Part shown: in pieces, positions 36,981 to 46,246 of the stretch | How the letters are laid out: the number at the start of each line of letters is the position of its first letter | Numbering within the stretch: the stretch's first letter is position 1 | NCBI GenBank assembly: GCA_964424105.1 | Contig: CAYRHJ010000028.1 | Location: forward strand, 15,511 to 79,510 | DNA from: CAYRHJ01 sp964424105 | GTDB lineage: Bacteria > Planctomycetota > Phycisphaerae > UBA1845 | Length of the DNA stretch: 64,000 nucleotides | Direction: 5' to 3' | Program-made: the position numbers and the translations under genes | Notes under the pieces: generated by a model | Seen by the model: the letters and a program-made list of their open reading frames with translations, nothing else | Databases searched by the model: none | Told to the model about the DNA's origin: nothing

Positions 36981-38184
36981 GATTCGCTTGCAGCGGGCCC
37001 ACGTCGCCGCCCTGCGAGAAGCGGCCATCCTTAACGACGCCGAACGGTTGGCCGTCTTGGCGGCGCTGGACGACGTCGAGCGATCCTTCATCGCCCAAGA
37101 TTGCCCGGAATCGTCCGCCGAGGACCTGCACACCTGGATCGAAGGCGCCGTCATCGAACGCGCCGGCGACGCGGGACGCAAGCTGCACACCGGGCGGTCG
37201 AGAAACGATCAGATTGCGACGTTGCTGAAGTTGTACGTCATCCAATCATCCTCCCAAATCGAGGCCGCGCTTCGCGAATGGGTCTTGACCACCACCGAAA
37301 AGGCGATTCGCTGGGCAGACGTGACCGCGCCCATGCAGACCCACGCCCAATTCGCCGCACCGGGCACCATGGGTTTTTGGATCCTTCGCTACGCCGTCAG
37401 CGCCGAACGCATCATGCGATTGTTCAGCACCGCACGAGATCAATGGGAAGAACACTGTCCATTGGGATCCGCAGCCGTGGCCGGCACCTCCATCCCCATC
37501 GATCGCGACATTCAAGCCGCGTCACTCGGTTTCCGCCGACCCTCGCTCAACGCGCTCGATTCGACCTCCACGCGCGACGAGTGTCTTCAGTTGCTCGCCA
37601 TCTTGACGCAATTGTCGCTGCATTATCAAAGCTTCGCGGCCGACCTGCTGGGCTTTTCGCAAACGCCGTTCGGATGGGTGGCCTACCCCGCCGCATTCGC
37701 ATCCGGTTCCTCCATGATGCCCAACAAAGTCAATCCCGACGCCATGGAACTGCTCCGCGGTCGATGCTGTTCCGTTCAGGCCGCCTACGTGCAACTCCTG
37801 CTCATCCTGAAAGGACTCCCCAGCGGATACAATCGCGACCTGCAATGTTGCAAGCCGATCGTCCACGCAGCCGTCCAGGAGACGCTGACCCTGACCGGAC
37901 TGTTGACTGCCTTCCTCGCCGATCTCGAATGGAATGAACAGGCATTGCTCGCAGCGTTGTCACAAGGGCGGATGGCCGCCACGCTGGAAATGGAACGAAA
38001 AGTCTTGCAGGGCATGCCCATGCGGATCGCTCATCACGAAGTCGCCGCGTCGGTCGATCAATGCGGAAACGAAGCCCAGCCCAACGACGTCCGCAAGTAC
38101 CGGTCGGCGGGAAGTGCCCATCCTGACGAAACCCGGCGCATCGCCAACGAAATCCGACGACGACTGCTCGCTACAGACGCTTGA
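36886..38184 (+). CDS. argH: Argininosuccinate lyase
   Basis: 432 aa from ATG 36886; GTG 36871 and ATG 36895 are alternatives. It splits argininosuccinate into arginine and fumarate. The fumarase/aspartase signature GSSMMPNKVNPDAMEL is present, as are LHTGRSRNDQ and the THAQ substrate-site segment (APMQTHAQFAAPGTMG). The N-terminus lacks the usual WGGRF motif (it has MWNQQTPLHPSFAK), so the enzyme is divergent. The start lies about 95 nt inside argG. Its 3' end overlaps the convergent phosphatase gene by 14 nt. Confidence 0.92.
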   Translation: MKAMWNQQTPLHPSFAKINHCLNEDWFLLPHEIRLQRAHVAALREAAILNDAERLAVLAALDDVERSFIAQDCPESSAEDLHTWIEGAVIERAGDAGRKLHTGRSRNDQIATLLKLYVIQSSSQIEAALREWVLTTTEKAIRWADVTAPMQTHAQFAAPGTMGFWILRYAVSAERIMRLFSTARDQWEEHCPLGSAAVAGTSIPIDRDIQAASLGFRRPSLNALDSTSTRDECLQLLAILTQLSLHYQSFAADLLGFSQTPFGWVAYPAAFASGSSMMPNKVNPDAMELLRGRCCSVQAAYVQLLLILKGLPSGYNRDLQCCKPIVHAAVQETLTLTGLLTAFLADLEWNEQALLAALSQGRMAATLEMERKVLQGMPMRIAHHEVAASVDQCGNEAQPNDVRKYRSAGSAHPDETRRIANEIRRRLLATDA

Positions 38185-39427
38185 CGATCACCGCCGTCAC
38201 GTCGTCTCCTTGGCGCGATCCCTCTCCAAACGCCGACACGCGACGATACAGCTCGTGAATGATCCCTTCGCAACTCCGGTCGCGGGATTCGTGAATGACC
38301 TGACACATCCGATCGATGCCGAATTGCTGCCCGTCGCCGTTGGCCCATTCGAACAGCCCGTCGGTGGTCAAGACCAGCATGTCCCCCGGTTCCAATTGAA
38401 ACGACTCCGGCTCCCCGCAATCGATGTCAGCCACGATTCCCAACGGGTACGTCGACGCGCCGATCTGCCGGCAGACGCCCTCCGATCGAACGTAGTGCAA
38501 CAAAGGACCATGGCCCGCACTCATATAGGTCATTTCGTGTCGTTCGCAATCCAGCACGCCGAAAAACGCCGTCACAAATCGTCCACCGTCGAGGTCGTCA
38601 CACAACACCACATTCGTACGGGACAAGACTTCCATCGGATGGGTTTCTGCGGACGCCAGCGCCCGAACCAACGCTCGACATTCCGACATGATCAGCGCAG
38701 GGCCGATCCCGTGGCCCGTCACGTCAGCCAGCAAGATCCCCAATCGCGCAGGCCCCAGTCGAAGATAATCAAAACAATCGCCTCCCGTGGCGTCGGCGGG
38801 TCGATTCCAGCCCGCGATGTCATATCCTGGCACCGTTGGATGGGTCTTGGGCAGGAGCTTCTGCTGAATATCGCGGGCCAATGAAAGATCCCGCTCCAAT
38901 TGCTGCTTGTGGGCGTATTCGTCAAGCAGAATCTGACGTTGGATGGCCACCCCCGCCAACATCCCCAGATCAGACGCACGTTCCAGGTCCGATTGATCAA
39001 ACGACCCGTGATGCTTGTTCAGCGCTTGCAGTACCCCCACAATCTTCCCGTCGTAACCCTCCATTGGAAACGTCAGGATGTTGCGAGTCCGATAGCCCGT
39101 CGCCCGATCAATAGCCCGATTGAATCGGTTGTCCGAATAGGCATCGTGAACGATGATCGTCGACCGAGTCGAAAACGCTTCACCCGCGATACCCAGCTTG
39201 GCCGAAAAACGAATCGTCTCTTCGCCCGTGGCCACCAGACTGTATAGGTCGTTTGATCCGGCGTCGTGCAGGAACACCGTGCTGCGATCGCAATTCAGCA
39301 CCTGCCGAACCGCGCCCTCCACCTTTTGCAGAAGGGGCAACAACTCGGTTGTAGCCCCCAATTCGCGTGATACGTCGAGAAGGGCATTGAGATCTGCGAG
39401 TTGACGATCGGCTGCCATGTCGGCCAT
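38171..39427 (-). CDS. GAF-PP2C (SpoIIE/RsbU-type) serine phosphatase
   Basis: 418 aa. Residues about 15-165 form a GAF domain (TELLPLLQKVEGAVRQVLNCDRSTVFL; IAGEAFSTRSTI). The linker carries RDIQQKLLPKTHP, and the C-terminal PP2C domain has LADVTGHGIGPALIM and LTTDGLFEWAN, so both metal-site aspartates are present. It has no FHA domain, unlike the homologue at 7178. It is expected to dephosphorylate an anti-anti-sigma factor or similar switch protein in response to a bound small molecule. Confidence 0.88.
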   Translation of the reverse strand: MADMAADRQLADLNALLDVSRELGATTELLPLLQKVEGAVRQVLNCDRSTVFLHDAGSNDLYSLVATGEETIRFSAKLGIAGEAFSTRSTIIVHDAYSDNRFNRAIDRATGYRTRNILTFPMEGYDGKIVGVLQALNKHHGSFDQSDLERASDLGMLAGVAIQRQILLDEYAHKQQLERDLSLARDIQQKLLPKTHPTVPGYDIAGWNRPADATGGDCFDYLRLGPARLGILLADVTGHGIGPALIMSECRALVRALASAETHPMEVLSRTNVVLCDDLDGGRFVTAFFGVLDCERHEMTYMSAGHGPLLHYVRSEGVCRQIGASTYPLGIVADIDCGEPESFQLEPGDMLVLTTDGLFEWANGDGQQFGIDRMCQVIHESRDRSCEGIIHELYRRVSAFGEGSRQGDDVTAVIVKRL

Positions 39428-39570
39428 CGATGTAATACTTTCGCAGAAAAAGCGAATGAATTCAAGTCATGCCATCCTTCATGCTGCGCCCTCGGTGTGT
39501 GCAAGGGGGTCGATATTCCAGTCCAACGAGGGCCGCCCAACCGAAGAAAATTCGGTCATCGGTGCCGCGC

Positions 39571-39637
39571 GACCGACCATCCTTTACGAGCCGCGACCGA
39601 CCATCCTTTACGAGCCGCGAGCGCGAAGCGAGCGGTC
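39571..39637. repeat. 26-bp repeat family with 24-bp tandem duplication
   Basis: The gene-free stretch 39428-39842 contains two tandem 24-bp units (starting 39571 and 39595, with 'gaccgaccatcctttacgag') that run into a full gagccgcgagcg...gagcggtc copy at 39612-39637. A further 'ttcagggagcggtcttcc' motif lies near 39770 and resembles one near 8835. I see no gene in the stretch. Confidence 0.75.
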
Positions 39638-39842
39638 CCCCAGAAAGCGCACTCACTTCTCACCCCCGACCCTGCACGCGACCAATGAGGGAGCGTGCAG
39701 CATGGCAAGCGGACGGGGCAGTCCATGGCACGCGGATCGCGCCACTACCTCTAGAAACCAACCGTTCAGGGAGCGGTCTTCCGAACGGTCGAGCCGGGAC
39801 GATCGTATCGGATTGACGCGAAGAATGGGGTGCGTCGAACCA

Positions 39843-40463
39843 CTAGCTCTTCTTGGAAGGTTCGGGCATCCGCTCGAGGATCTTGTCCGCAAGTCCATAG
39901 TCAAGGGACTGCTGCGCGTCAAGCCATTTGTTCCGATCGCAGTCCTTCTCGATCACCTCGATGGGCTTGCCGCTCCGCGTATGAATGATCTCGTACAGGC
40001 GCTTGCGCAATCGGAGCATTTCCTCCGCCTCGATCGCCAAATCCGTGGCCGCACCCGACAGCCCGCCGCCCAGCAAGGGCTGATGAAGCAGCATCCGCGA
40101 ATTGGGAAGAATGTACCGCTTGCCCTTCGTCCCACCGCACATCAAGATCGCGCCCATGCTCGCGGCCATACCCACGCAGTAGGTGGCCACGTCGCAACGC
40201 AAAAACTGCATCGTGTCGTAGATGGCCAGACCCGCCGTGACCGACCCACCGGGCGAGTTGATATAAAACGAGATGTTTCCGTTGGGCTCCTCGTTGGATA
40301 GAAACAGCATCTGAGCCACGATGAGATTCGCGATTTCATCGTCAATGCCGCCGCCCAGAAACACGATCCGGTCCTTGAGCAGACGCGAGTAAATATCATA
40401 CGCCCGCTCACCACGACCCGTAGTCTCAATGACGAATGGAATATTGTAATTGCCGGTCACCAT
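39843..40463 (-). CDS. clpP: ATP-dependent Clp protease proteolytic subunit (copy 1, downstream)
   Basis: 206 aa. Catalytic triad Ser102 (GMAASMGA), His127 (MLLHQP) and Asp173 (IEKDCDR). It forms the barrel of Clp protease that degrades unfolded proteins handed over by ClpX or ClpA. It follows a second clpP by 62 nt on the same strand. The two share the fold but differ clearly, so they may form a mixed two-ring complex. Confidence 0.94.
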   Translation of the reverse strand: MVTGNYNIPFVIETTGRGERAYDIYSRLLKDRIVFLGGGIDDEIANLIVAQMLFLSNEEPNGNISFYINSPGGSVTAGLAIYDTMQFLRCDVATYCVGMAASMGAILMCGGTKGKRYILPNSRMLLHQPLLGGGLSGAATDLAIEAEEMLRLRKRLYEIIHTRSGKPIEVIEKDCDRNKWLDAQQSLDYGLADKILERMPEPSKKS

Positions 40464-40525
40464 GGGATTGATGCGTCTCCGTTGTTAGCTTCGATTCGAA
40501 CGCTCCGCGACCTGCCATCAGCCGA

Positions 40526-41167
40526 TCACGTCTTACCCGCTTCCTTGTCCTTGTCCTTGGCTTTGGACCTCTCGGGAGAAAGAACTTCGTCCACGATCCC
40601 GTAGGCCAGCGCCTCTTCGCCGGTCATATAACGATCGCGCTCGATGTCTTCCTCCACCTGCTCCACGCTCTTGCCGGTGTGAAACGAAATAATCTCGTTC
40701 AGCCGGCGCTTATCACGGAGTATCTGCTCAGCCTGTATGCGAACGTCCTCCGCCTGCCCGCCTATGCCCCCGGACGGCTGATGCAGCATCACCTTCGCGT
40801 TGGGGAGAATGAACCGCCGCCCCTTCGCGCCGGCCATCAACAAGATCGCCCCGCCGCTGGCCGCCTGACCGATGCAGTAGGTCGCCATGGGCGCGCCCAT
40901 CGATTGCATCGTGTCGTAAATAGCCAACGTCTCCACGACGTAGCCGCCCGGCGAATTGATATACAGACTGACTTCCTGATCGCGCTTGGAAGACTGTAGG
41001 TACAACAATTCCTCGATGACCTTTTTTGCCACCGGCGGCACGATCGGTTCGCCCAAAAAGATAATACGGTTTTCCAACAGCAACTGATCGATGGTCATCT
41101 CCCGCGTGCGGGCGATGTTGCCATACTGCTGCATGGTAGATTCGAACGGGTGATTCCAATGCGTCAT
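40526..41167 (-). CDS. clpP: ATP-dependent Clp protease proteolytic subunit (copy 2, upstream)
   Basis: 213 aa from ATG 41167, with AAGGA 8 nt upstream. The open frame extends to 41437 only through repeat DNA, whose translation (ARFALAARKEA) is not protein-like. Catalytic triad Ser104 (GQAASGGA), His129 (VMLHQP) and Asp174 (VEEDIERD). An Asp/Glu/Lys-rich tail (SKAKDKDKEAGK) ends the protein. It lies between trigger factor and the other clpP. Confidence 0.93.
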   Translation of the reverse strand: MTHWNHPFESTMQQYGNIARTREMTIDQLLLENRIIFLGEPIVPPVAKKVIEELLYLQSSKRDQEVSLYINSPGGYVVETLAIYDTMQSMGAPMATYCIGQAASGGAILLMAGAKGRRFILPNAKVMLHQPSGGIGGQAEDVRIQAEQILRDKRRLNEIISFHTGKSVEQVEEDIERDRYMTGEEALAYGIVDEVLSPERSKAKDKDKEAGKT

Positions 41168-41240
41168 CAATATTTTCCTTGCGTTGGCCTGACCAATAAG
41201 ACTGCCCAATCGCCAAGTTACCGAGCCACAACCCCCTGCA

Positions 41241-41413
41241 CACGTCATTCCTGCAAACGCCGGAATCCAGACCGCCATGTCCGTCATTCCGGCGAACGCC
41301 TCTTTACGAGCCGCGAGCGCAAAGCGAGCGGTCCCCCGCGCCGCCCGCTGACCGTCACTCCCGCGCAAGTCCGCCTCTTTACGAGCCGCGAGCGCAAAGC
41401 GAGCGGTCCCCCT
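41241..41413. repeat. REP-like and 26-bp repeats between tig and clpP
   Basis: Within the 313-nt gap are 'cattcctgcaaacgccggaa' and 'gtcattccggcgaacgcc' REP-like pieces and two copies of 'ctctttacgagccgcgagcg' running to 'gagcggtc' (about 41308-41334 and 41388-41413). There is no gene. Confidence 0.75.
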
Positions 41414-41480
41414 TCCAACCCGCGACCTTCCGCCCATGATCGCGCTCTAATCTGCCATCGGCTGCCTGACCCGACTCCTC

Positions 41481-43163
41481 CTATTTCTTTGCCCGGCGCC
41501 TTGGTTTTGTGGACTTTTCCGATTTGGCCACGTTCTTCGTCGACGTGTTTTTCGCGGCCGTTCTTTTCTTGGCCGCAGGTGCTTTTGAACCGCCGCGCTC
41601 CCGACTCGAAACCTTGGCTGACCCACCCGTCGATTTTGGCTTGGCCGACGACTTCGGTTTGGAAACCGCTGTCGCGTGGTGCACAGCCTTAGCCGTTTTC
41701 GACGACGACTTTTTCGGACCTTCCACTTCCTTGACCTCCGCGTTGCCCAATAACACGTCGAGAATCTTGTCGTCACGCAACCGCAAATACAACGCCGTCA
41801 ACCCGTCGCCCTTGGCCAGTTCGTCCCGCACGCGGTCGAACCGCTTACCGGACTGTTGGGCGATTCGGGCGATCTCCCCGTTCATTTCATCGTCTTGGAC
41901 ATCGATCTCCATTTCCTCGGCGATCTTCTCCATGATGAAAAACAACTTCAGATCGTTCGCGACTTCCGCGCTCACCGTCGACCGCAGCTCGTCAACCTGC
42001 TTTTCAATGGTCTGTTCAGCCTGACCCTGCTGGTACATTTCAATCATGCGCCGCGCCACCAACCGATCGGTCTGCCGCTGCGACAACCCAGCCGGGACGT
42101 CCAGCGTCGTGTTCTCGAGAAGGTACCTACCAACTTGTCCGCGCATGCCCCGCTGCACGATCGACTTCAATCGCCGCTGCATGCTCGACAAGACGGAACT
42201 CCGCAGATCCTCCTCGCTGTCGAAACCGATGGACGTCAGAAATTCTTCGTCCAGCGACGGCAACTCCAGCCGCTTGACATCCTGCACCAGGACCTCAAAC
42301 GTGGCCTGCTTTCCGCGGAACCGCATTTCCTCGTGTTCGTCACCGACCTCCGCTTTCGCCGTCACCCGGTCTTGACTCTTGCGCCCGATCAACTGCTCGC
42401 CCAGGTCGTCCAGGTTGATGCCTTCGACGCGTTGGGCACGGGCCGACAACGTCACGTTCCGCTCCTCCTTGACCACCTCGCCGTCGATGGTCAGCTTGAC
42501 GTCCGCAACGACCATGTCGTCAGCTCGAATCTTGTCGTCAACCGGCACAAATCGGCCCCGCATCGATAGCAGACGGTCAATCTCCGATTGCACGTCTTCG
42601 TCGGAAAACTCAACTTTGGGTTTTTGAATCGTAATGCCCTCGAGCTTGGGCAACTCGAACTCCGGACGTATTTCGACTTCGCAGCAATACGTCATTTCCC
42701 CGTCCGCGGGCAACTCCATAAACTCGATCGCCTGCTCCACCGAAAGCAGTTTCTGTGTCCGCTCCTGACTCTTCTTACCAGCGCCTGAATCCACCGGCGC
42801 GTCCACCCAGATCAGCGGGTCGCCCAACGTCTTCAATCCGGTCTTGTCGACCGCAGCCATAAAACTGCCGCCCACCAGTTTCGATACCAGTTGGTCACCC
42901 ACCTCCGCCCCGAAGCGCTTTTCGATCAGCCGCAACGGCGCTCGGCCCTTCCGAAAACCCGGAACAATCGACTCCCGCTTGATTTCAGCGAATTGATCGT
43001 GGCGGCGTTCGTCCAGGAAATCACGCGGAATCGTCACCGTCAGTTTCTTGCGAAGCGTGCCTATGTCCTCGGTCTGAACGTCGATAGCCTCCTTCAGCTT
43101 CTCAGCTTCGTCCTTTTCATTCACCTGTTCTTCCACGTCTACCGCGTGTTCTTCGCCTGCCAT
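41481..43163 (-). CDS. tig: Trigger factor with long basic C-terminal tail
   Basis: 560 aa from ATG 43163 (GGAG upstream). The ribosome-binding domain has the signature region PGFRKGRAPLRLIEKRFG; the middle is the FKBP-like domain, and the C-terminal chaperone arms follow. It assists nascent chains at the ribosome exit and can act as a prolyl isomerase. The last 80 or so residues are an added Lys/Ala/Ser-rich tail (KKSSSKTAK, AKPKSTGGSAK, KNVAKSEKSTKPRRRAKK) resembling histone-H1-like tails; E. coli Tig, at 432 aa, has none. It starts the tig-clpP-clpP cluster. Confidence 0.92.
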   Translation of the reverse strand: MAGEEHAVDVEEQVNEKDEAEKLKEAIDVQTEDIGTLRKKLTVTIPRDFLDERRHDQFAEIKRESIVPGFRKGRAPLRLIEKRFGAEVGDQLVSKLVGGSFMAAVDKTGLKTLGDPLIWVDAPVDSGAGKKSQERTQKLLSVEQAIEFMELPADGEMTYCCEVEIRPEFELPKLEGITIQKPKVEFSDEDVQSEIDRLLSMRGRFVPVDDKIRADDMVVADVKLTIDGEVVKEERNVTLSARAQRVEGINLDDLGEQLIGRKSQDRVTAKAEVGDEHEEMRFRGKQATFEVLVQDVKRLELPSLDEEFLTSIGFDSEEDLRSSVLSSMQRRLKSIVQRGMRGQVGRYLLENTTLDVPAGLSQRQTDRLVARRMIEMYQQGQAEQTIEKQVDELRSTVSAEVANDLKLFFIMEKIAEEMEIDVQDDEMNGEIARIAQQSGKRFDRVRDELAKGDGLTALYLRLRDDKILDVLLGNAEVKEVEGPKKSSSKTAKAVHHATAVSKPKSSAKPKSTGGSAKVSSRERGGSKAPAAKKRTAAKNTSTKNVAKSEKSTKPRRRAKK

Positions 43164-43580
43164 CTGCCACACTCCAAAACTTGAATCCCGTCCCCGAAAA
43201 ACAACCCGCCGCAGGATCGAGTCCTTGACGCCCGCCGAAGGGACGGTCAAAAGCCCAGACCCCGCGGACTCCGCAGCCCGCAGTTCCCGGAAAAGCCCTT
43301 CTACTAACCTTAACTACCCGTATCGCGCATCCCAAGCCCTACCCGGAACCGCACCAGCCTACCCGACGCCCAAAATGCTGGCAATGCGGGAACTCGTTCC
43401 GCCCAAACCGGGCAACGTGCAGGCCGAACGGGAACTGAATCGTTAAAATGCCGATGGAATCTGCAACAAATTGACGTTTGCTGGCGAATTCGTAATCTGC
43501 TGTAATACAATTGTGGTTGTCCAAATCGACGTCGAGCCGGCGAATCGTCGAGATTGTCTTTCTTAATTAGGAACCTGAAA
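43164..43580. promoter_or_regulatory. Divergent intergenic region between tig and the aldolase gene
   Basis: 417 nt with no credible CDS. The 100 nt before the aldolase gene (43480-43580) are distinctly more AT-rich than the rest and should hold its promoter. No clear -35/-10 pair was found. Confidence 0.3.
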
Positions 43581-44630
43581 ATGGCCACTTTCGCGGACCT
43601 GCTCGGTGCGGATGCAAAAAACCTGCTCTCTTACCAATGCCAAGGGATCGATAGAAAGCTGTTGCATTTGCCCGGGCCGGACTTCGTCGATCGGATCATG
43701 GCATCGACCGACCGATCCAACTCCGTCCTTCGCAACATGCAGTCCATCTTCAACACCGGTAGGTTGGCCGGCACGGGCTATCTATCGATTCTCCCGGTGG
43801 ACCAGGGTATCGAGCACTCCGCCGGGGCCTCGTTTGCCCCCAATCCGATTTACTTCGACCCCGAAAACATCGTAAAACTAGCCATCGAGGGTGGCTGCAA
43901 TGCCGTCGCTTCCACCCTCGGCGTCCTCGGATCCGTTTCCCGAAAATACGCCCACAAAATCCCTTTTCTGGTCAAAATTAACCACAACGAGCTACTGACC
44001 TATCCCAACAAGTTCGATCAGATCCTTTTCGCACACGTGGAACAAGCCGCCGACATGGGAGCAGCCGCCGTAGGGGCGACGATTTATTTCGGTTCTGACG
44101 AATCAAGCCGCCAGATTCAGGAGGTCACCGACGCCTTCGCCCGGGCACACGAGTTGGGTATGGTCACCGTCCTGTGGTGCTATCTGCGCAATTCCGCCTT
44201 CAAAAAAGACGGCACCGACTACCATGCAGCCGCCGATTTGACCAGCCAAGCCAATCACCTCGGCGTGACCATCCAAGCCGACATCATCAAGCAGAAGCAA
44301 GCGGAAAACAACGGTGGATTCACCGCCGTGAATTTCGGCAAGACCAGCAAGCTCGTTTACGAAAAGCTCGTCCCGGATCACCCCATCGAGCTGACTCGAT
44401 ATCAAGTGGCCGGCTGCTACATGGGCCGATCAGGCTTGATCAATTCCGGAGGTGCGTCCGGGGACAACGATTTCGCCGACGCCGCCCGCACGTCCGTCAT
44501 CAACAAACGCGCCGGCGGGATGGGTCTGATTTCAGGCCGAAAAGCCTTCCAGCGCCCCATGAAGGATGGGGTGAAATTACTCAACACGATACAAGGCGTC
44601 TATTTGGACGCGAGCATTACCGTGGCGTAG
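43581..44630 (+). CDS. fbaB: Class I fructose-bisphosphate aldolase (FbaB/DhnA type)
   Basis: 349 aa from ATG 43581 with AGGAA 7-8 nt upstream. It cleaves fructose 1,6-bisphosphate by Schiff-base chemistry. Family features: LSILPVDQGIEHSAGASFAPNP near the start, FLVKINHNELLTYP containing a conserved Lys, and C-terminal GLISGRKAFQRPM, where phosphate is bound and Lys forms part of the active site. Its length fits the bacterial DhnA-type group. It is monocistronic; the next gene has its own promoter. Confidence 0.92.
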   Translation: MATFADLLGADAKNLLSYQCQGIDRKLLHLPGPDFVDRIMASTDRSNSVLRNMQSIFNTGRLAGTGYLSILPVDQGIEHSAGASFAPNPIYFDPENIVKLAIEGGCNAVASTLGVLGSVSRKYAHKIPFLVKINHNELLTYPNKFDQILFAHVEQAADMGAAAVGATIYFGSDESSRQIQEVTDAFARAHELGMVTVLWCYLRNSAFKKDGTDYHAAADLTSQANHLGVTIQADIIKQKQAENNGGFTAVNFGKTSKLVYEKLVPDHPIELTRYQVAGCYMGRSGLINSGGASGDNDFADAARTSVINKRAGGMGLISGRKAFQRPMKDGVKLLNTIQGVYLDASITVA

Positions 44631-44700
44631 TTGGGTCATTCTACACAACTACTTGAAAACAATATAGTTATATTCCTGTATCACCGAATTGCCAATTTTG

Positions 44701-44792
44701 TACTAAATTGTTCAGATTTAGTATGACGGGTTTGACGCGATACATCGGCCTTGTTATACTAATTCTTAGAAAAATAGTACAAAATCAGTACT
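44701..44792 (+). promoter_or_regulatory. Sigma-70 promoter flanked by inverted repeats, upstream of fic
   Basis: TTGACG (44732-44737) and TATACT (44755-44760) are separated by exactly 17 nt. Just upstream, TACTAAAT and ATTTAGTA form a perfect 8-bp inverted repeat (44701-44723). Just downstream, AGTAC and GTACT form another (44776-44792). The region is strikingly AT-rich for this genome. The repeats are likely operators. Confidence 0.7.
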
Positions 44793-44804
44793 TGGCCAAT
44801 TCTG

Positions 44805-46196
44805 ATGTTGCGTATTCCGCAAAAACCCCCTTCATTGACAGAACTCGTCAAGAATGCACTCGAGTCCAACCGAATCAAGGAGATTCTGGACTTCTCGATG
44901 AGTCAGGAGAACGCTTCGCGGTACCATCACTGGGACAAGATACGACGTCTTGGATTACCTGACGGGCTGTTGAATCATCGTGAATGGTGGCTCGCGATCA
45001 AACTCCGACGGCAACCCCTAATCAAGACCGTCCCCCTGACGGACCAAAGAAAGAGGCCGTTCATCTATGTCCCCACCGACCCCATTCCGCAACGCCTGCA
45101 CAACATCGATCTTTTCGGCGGACAGGTGCCGGGGCTTCCTGAGCCGATCACGAATCGCGATACGAAAGATCGTTACATCATCAACTCGTTGATCGAGGAA
45201 GCCATTACGTCAAGTCAATTGGAGGGTGCGGCTACGACTCGACAGGTGGCACGTGAGATGATTCGTACGGGCCGGCGTCCCGTTGATCGATCCGAGCGAA
45301 TGATTTTCAACAACTTCAAAACGATGCAACGCATCGGCAGCCTTCGGAAAGAGCAGCTCACGAAAGAAGTCATTTGCGAACTGCATCGAATCGTTACGAC
45401 CGACACGTTGGACGATCCTGAGGTGGCCGGTGTAGTCCGCAGCACTGACCAGAAGATTGACGTCGGCGACGATTTTGGGCAGGTCTTTCACGAGCCTCCT
45501 CCCGCCACGGAGTTAGAGGAGCGGATGGAATCGCTGTGCACGTTTGCCAACAACTTATCAACGGACGAATTCATTCATCCGGTCATTCGCTCCATCATCG
45601 TACACTTCTGGCTTGCCTACGATCACCCCTTCGTGGACGGCAACGGTCGCACTGCTCGGGCGCTGTTTTACTGGTCGATGCTTCACCATGATGCCTATTG
45701 GCTTTTCGAGTTCATTTCAATTTCAGAGATCATCCTTAAGGGGCCGTCCAAGTACGCCCGGGCGTTTCTTCATACCGAGACGGACGACAATGATTTAACG
45801 TATTTCATACTTTACCACCTCGACGTCATTCAGCGGGCGTTTGAACAGCTTTGGAATTATGTCACGCGAAAGACGGACGAGCTGCGGCAACTCGAGCAGC
45901 GCCTGCGCAGCATGCAATTTCTCAATCATCGACAGCAGGCGCTCGTGGGTCACGCTTTGCGTCATAGCAACGCCGATTACACAATCGAGTCACACCGTGC
46001 GAGTCACGGAGTGGTATATGAAACCGCGCGAAGTGATCTGATGGACCTCCAAAACCTCGGACTTCTGGAATCCTTCAAAGTGGGGCGAGAGTGGCACTTC
46101 CGCAGGTCCGCGGATTTGGAGCAACGCTTAGCCAATCCCACCGAACAAGCGAGGAGACCTGGCAAATCCGTTGCGAAACGAGATTTCAAGGAATAG
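44805..46196 (+). CDS. Fic-domain protein with inhibitory helix and C-terminal winged helix
   Basis: 463 aa. The Fic motif HPFVDGNGR (residues 274-282) is complete, with the catalytic His and the ATP-binding residues, so AMP transfer to a target hydroxyl is expected. An inhibitory-helix motif, Ser136-xxx-Glu140-Gly141 in TSSQLEGA, lies before it (class II, self-inhibited Fic). The last 100 residues form a winged-helix-like DNA-binding module (YETARSDLMDLQNLGLLESFKVGREWHF). The upstream promoter has two inverted repeats, so the protein may repress its own gene. The target is unknown. The AT-rich flank suggests horizontal arrival. Confidence 0.88.
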   Translation: MLRIPQKPPSLTELVKNALESNRIKEILDFSMSQENASRYHHWDKIRRLGLPDGLLNHREWWLAIKLRRQPLIKTVPLTDQRKRPFIYVPTDPIPQRLHNIDLFGGQVPGLPEPITNRDTKDRYIINSLIEEAITSSQLEGAATTRQVAREMIRTGRRPVDRSERMIFNNFKTMQRIGSLRKEQLTKEVICELHRIVTTDTLDDPEVAGVVRSTDQKIDVGDDFGQVFHEPPPATELEERMESLCTFANNLSTDEFIHPVIRSIIVHFWLAYDHPFVDGNGRTARALFYWSMLHHDAYWLFEFISISEIILKGPSKYARAFLHTETDDNDLTYFILYHLDVIQRAFEQLWNYVTRKTDELRQLEQRLRSMQFLNHRQQALVGHALRHSNADYTIESHRASHGVVYETARSDLMDLQNLGLLESFKVGREWHFRRSADLEQRLANPTEQARRPGKSVAKRDFKE

Positions 46197-46246
46197 GGAC
46201 GCGGCTTTCCATCAACGCATCTGACTTCAAAACCGATAAATGATGA

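Noticed and set aside
39417..40301. Plus-strand ORF of 294 aa across repeats and clpP
   Set aside because: It begins in repeat DNA and continues antisense to clpP; the translation shows no protein-like pattern.
41168..41437. Longer N-terminus for the upstream ClpP
   Set aside because: The extra 90 codons are translated repeat copies; a good ribosome binding site precedes ATG 41167.
43225..43446. 73-aa plus-strand ORF between tig and the aldolase gene
   Set aside because: Proline/serine-rich shadow-like composition, no ribosome binding site and no recognisable domain.
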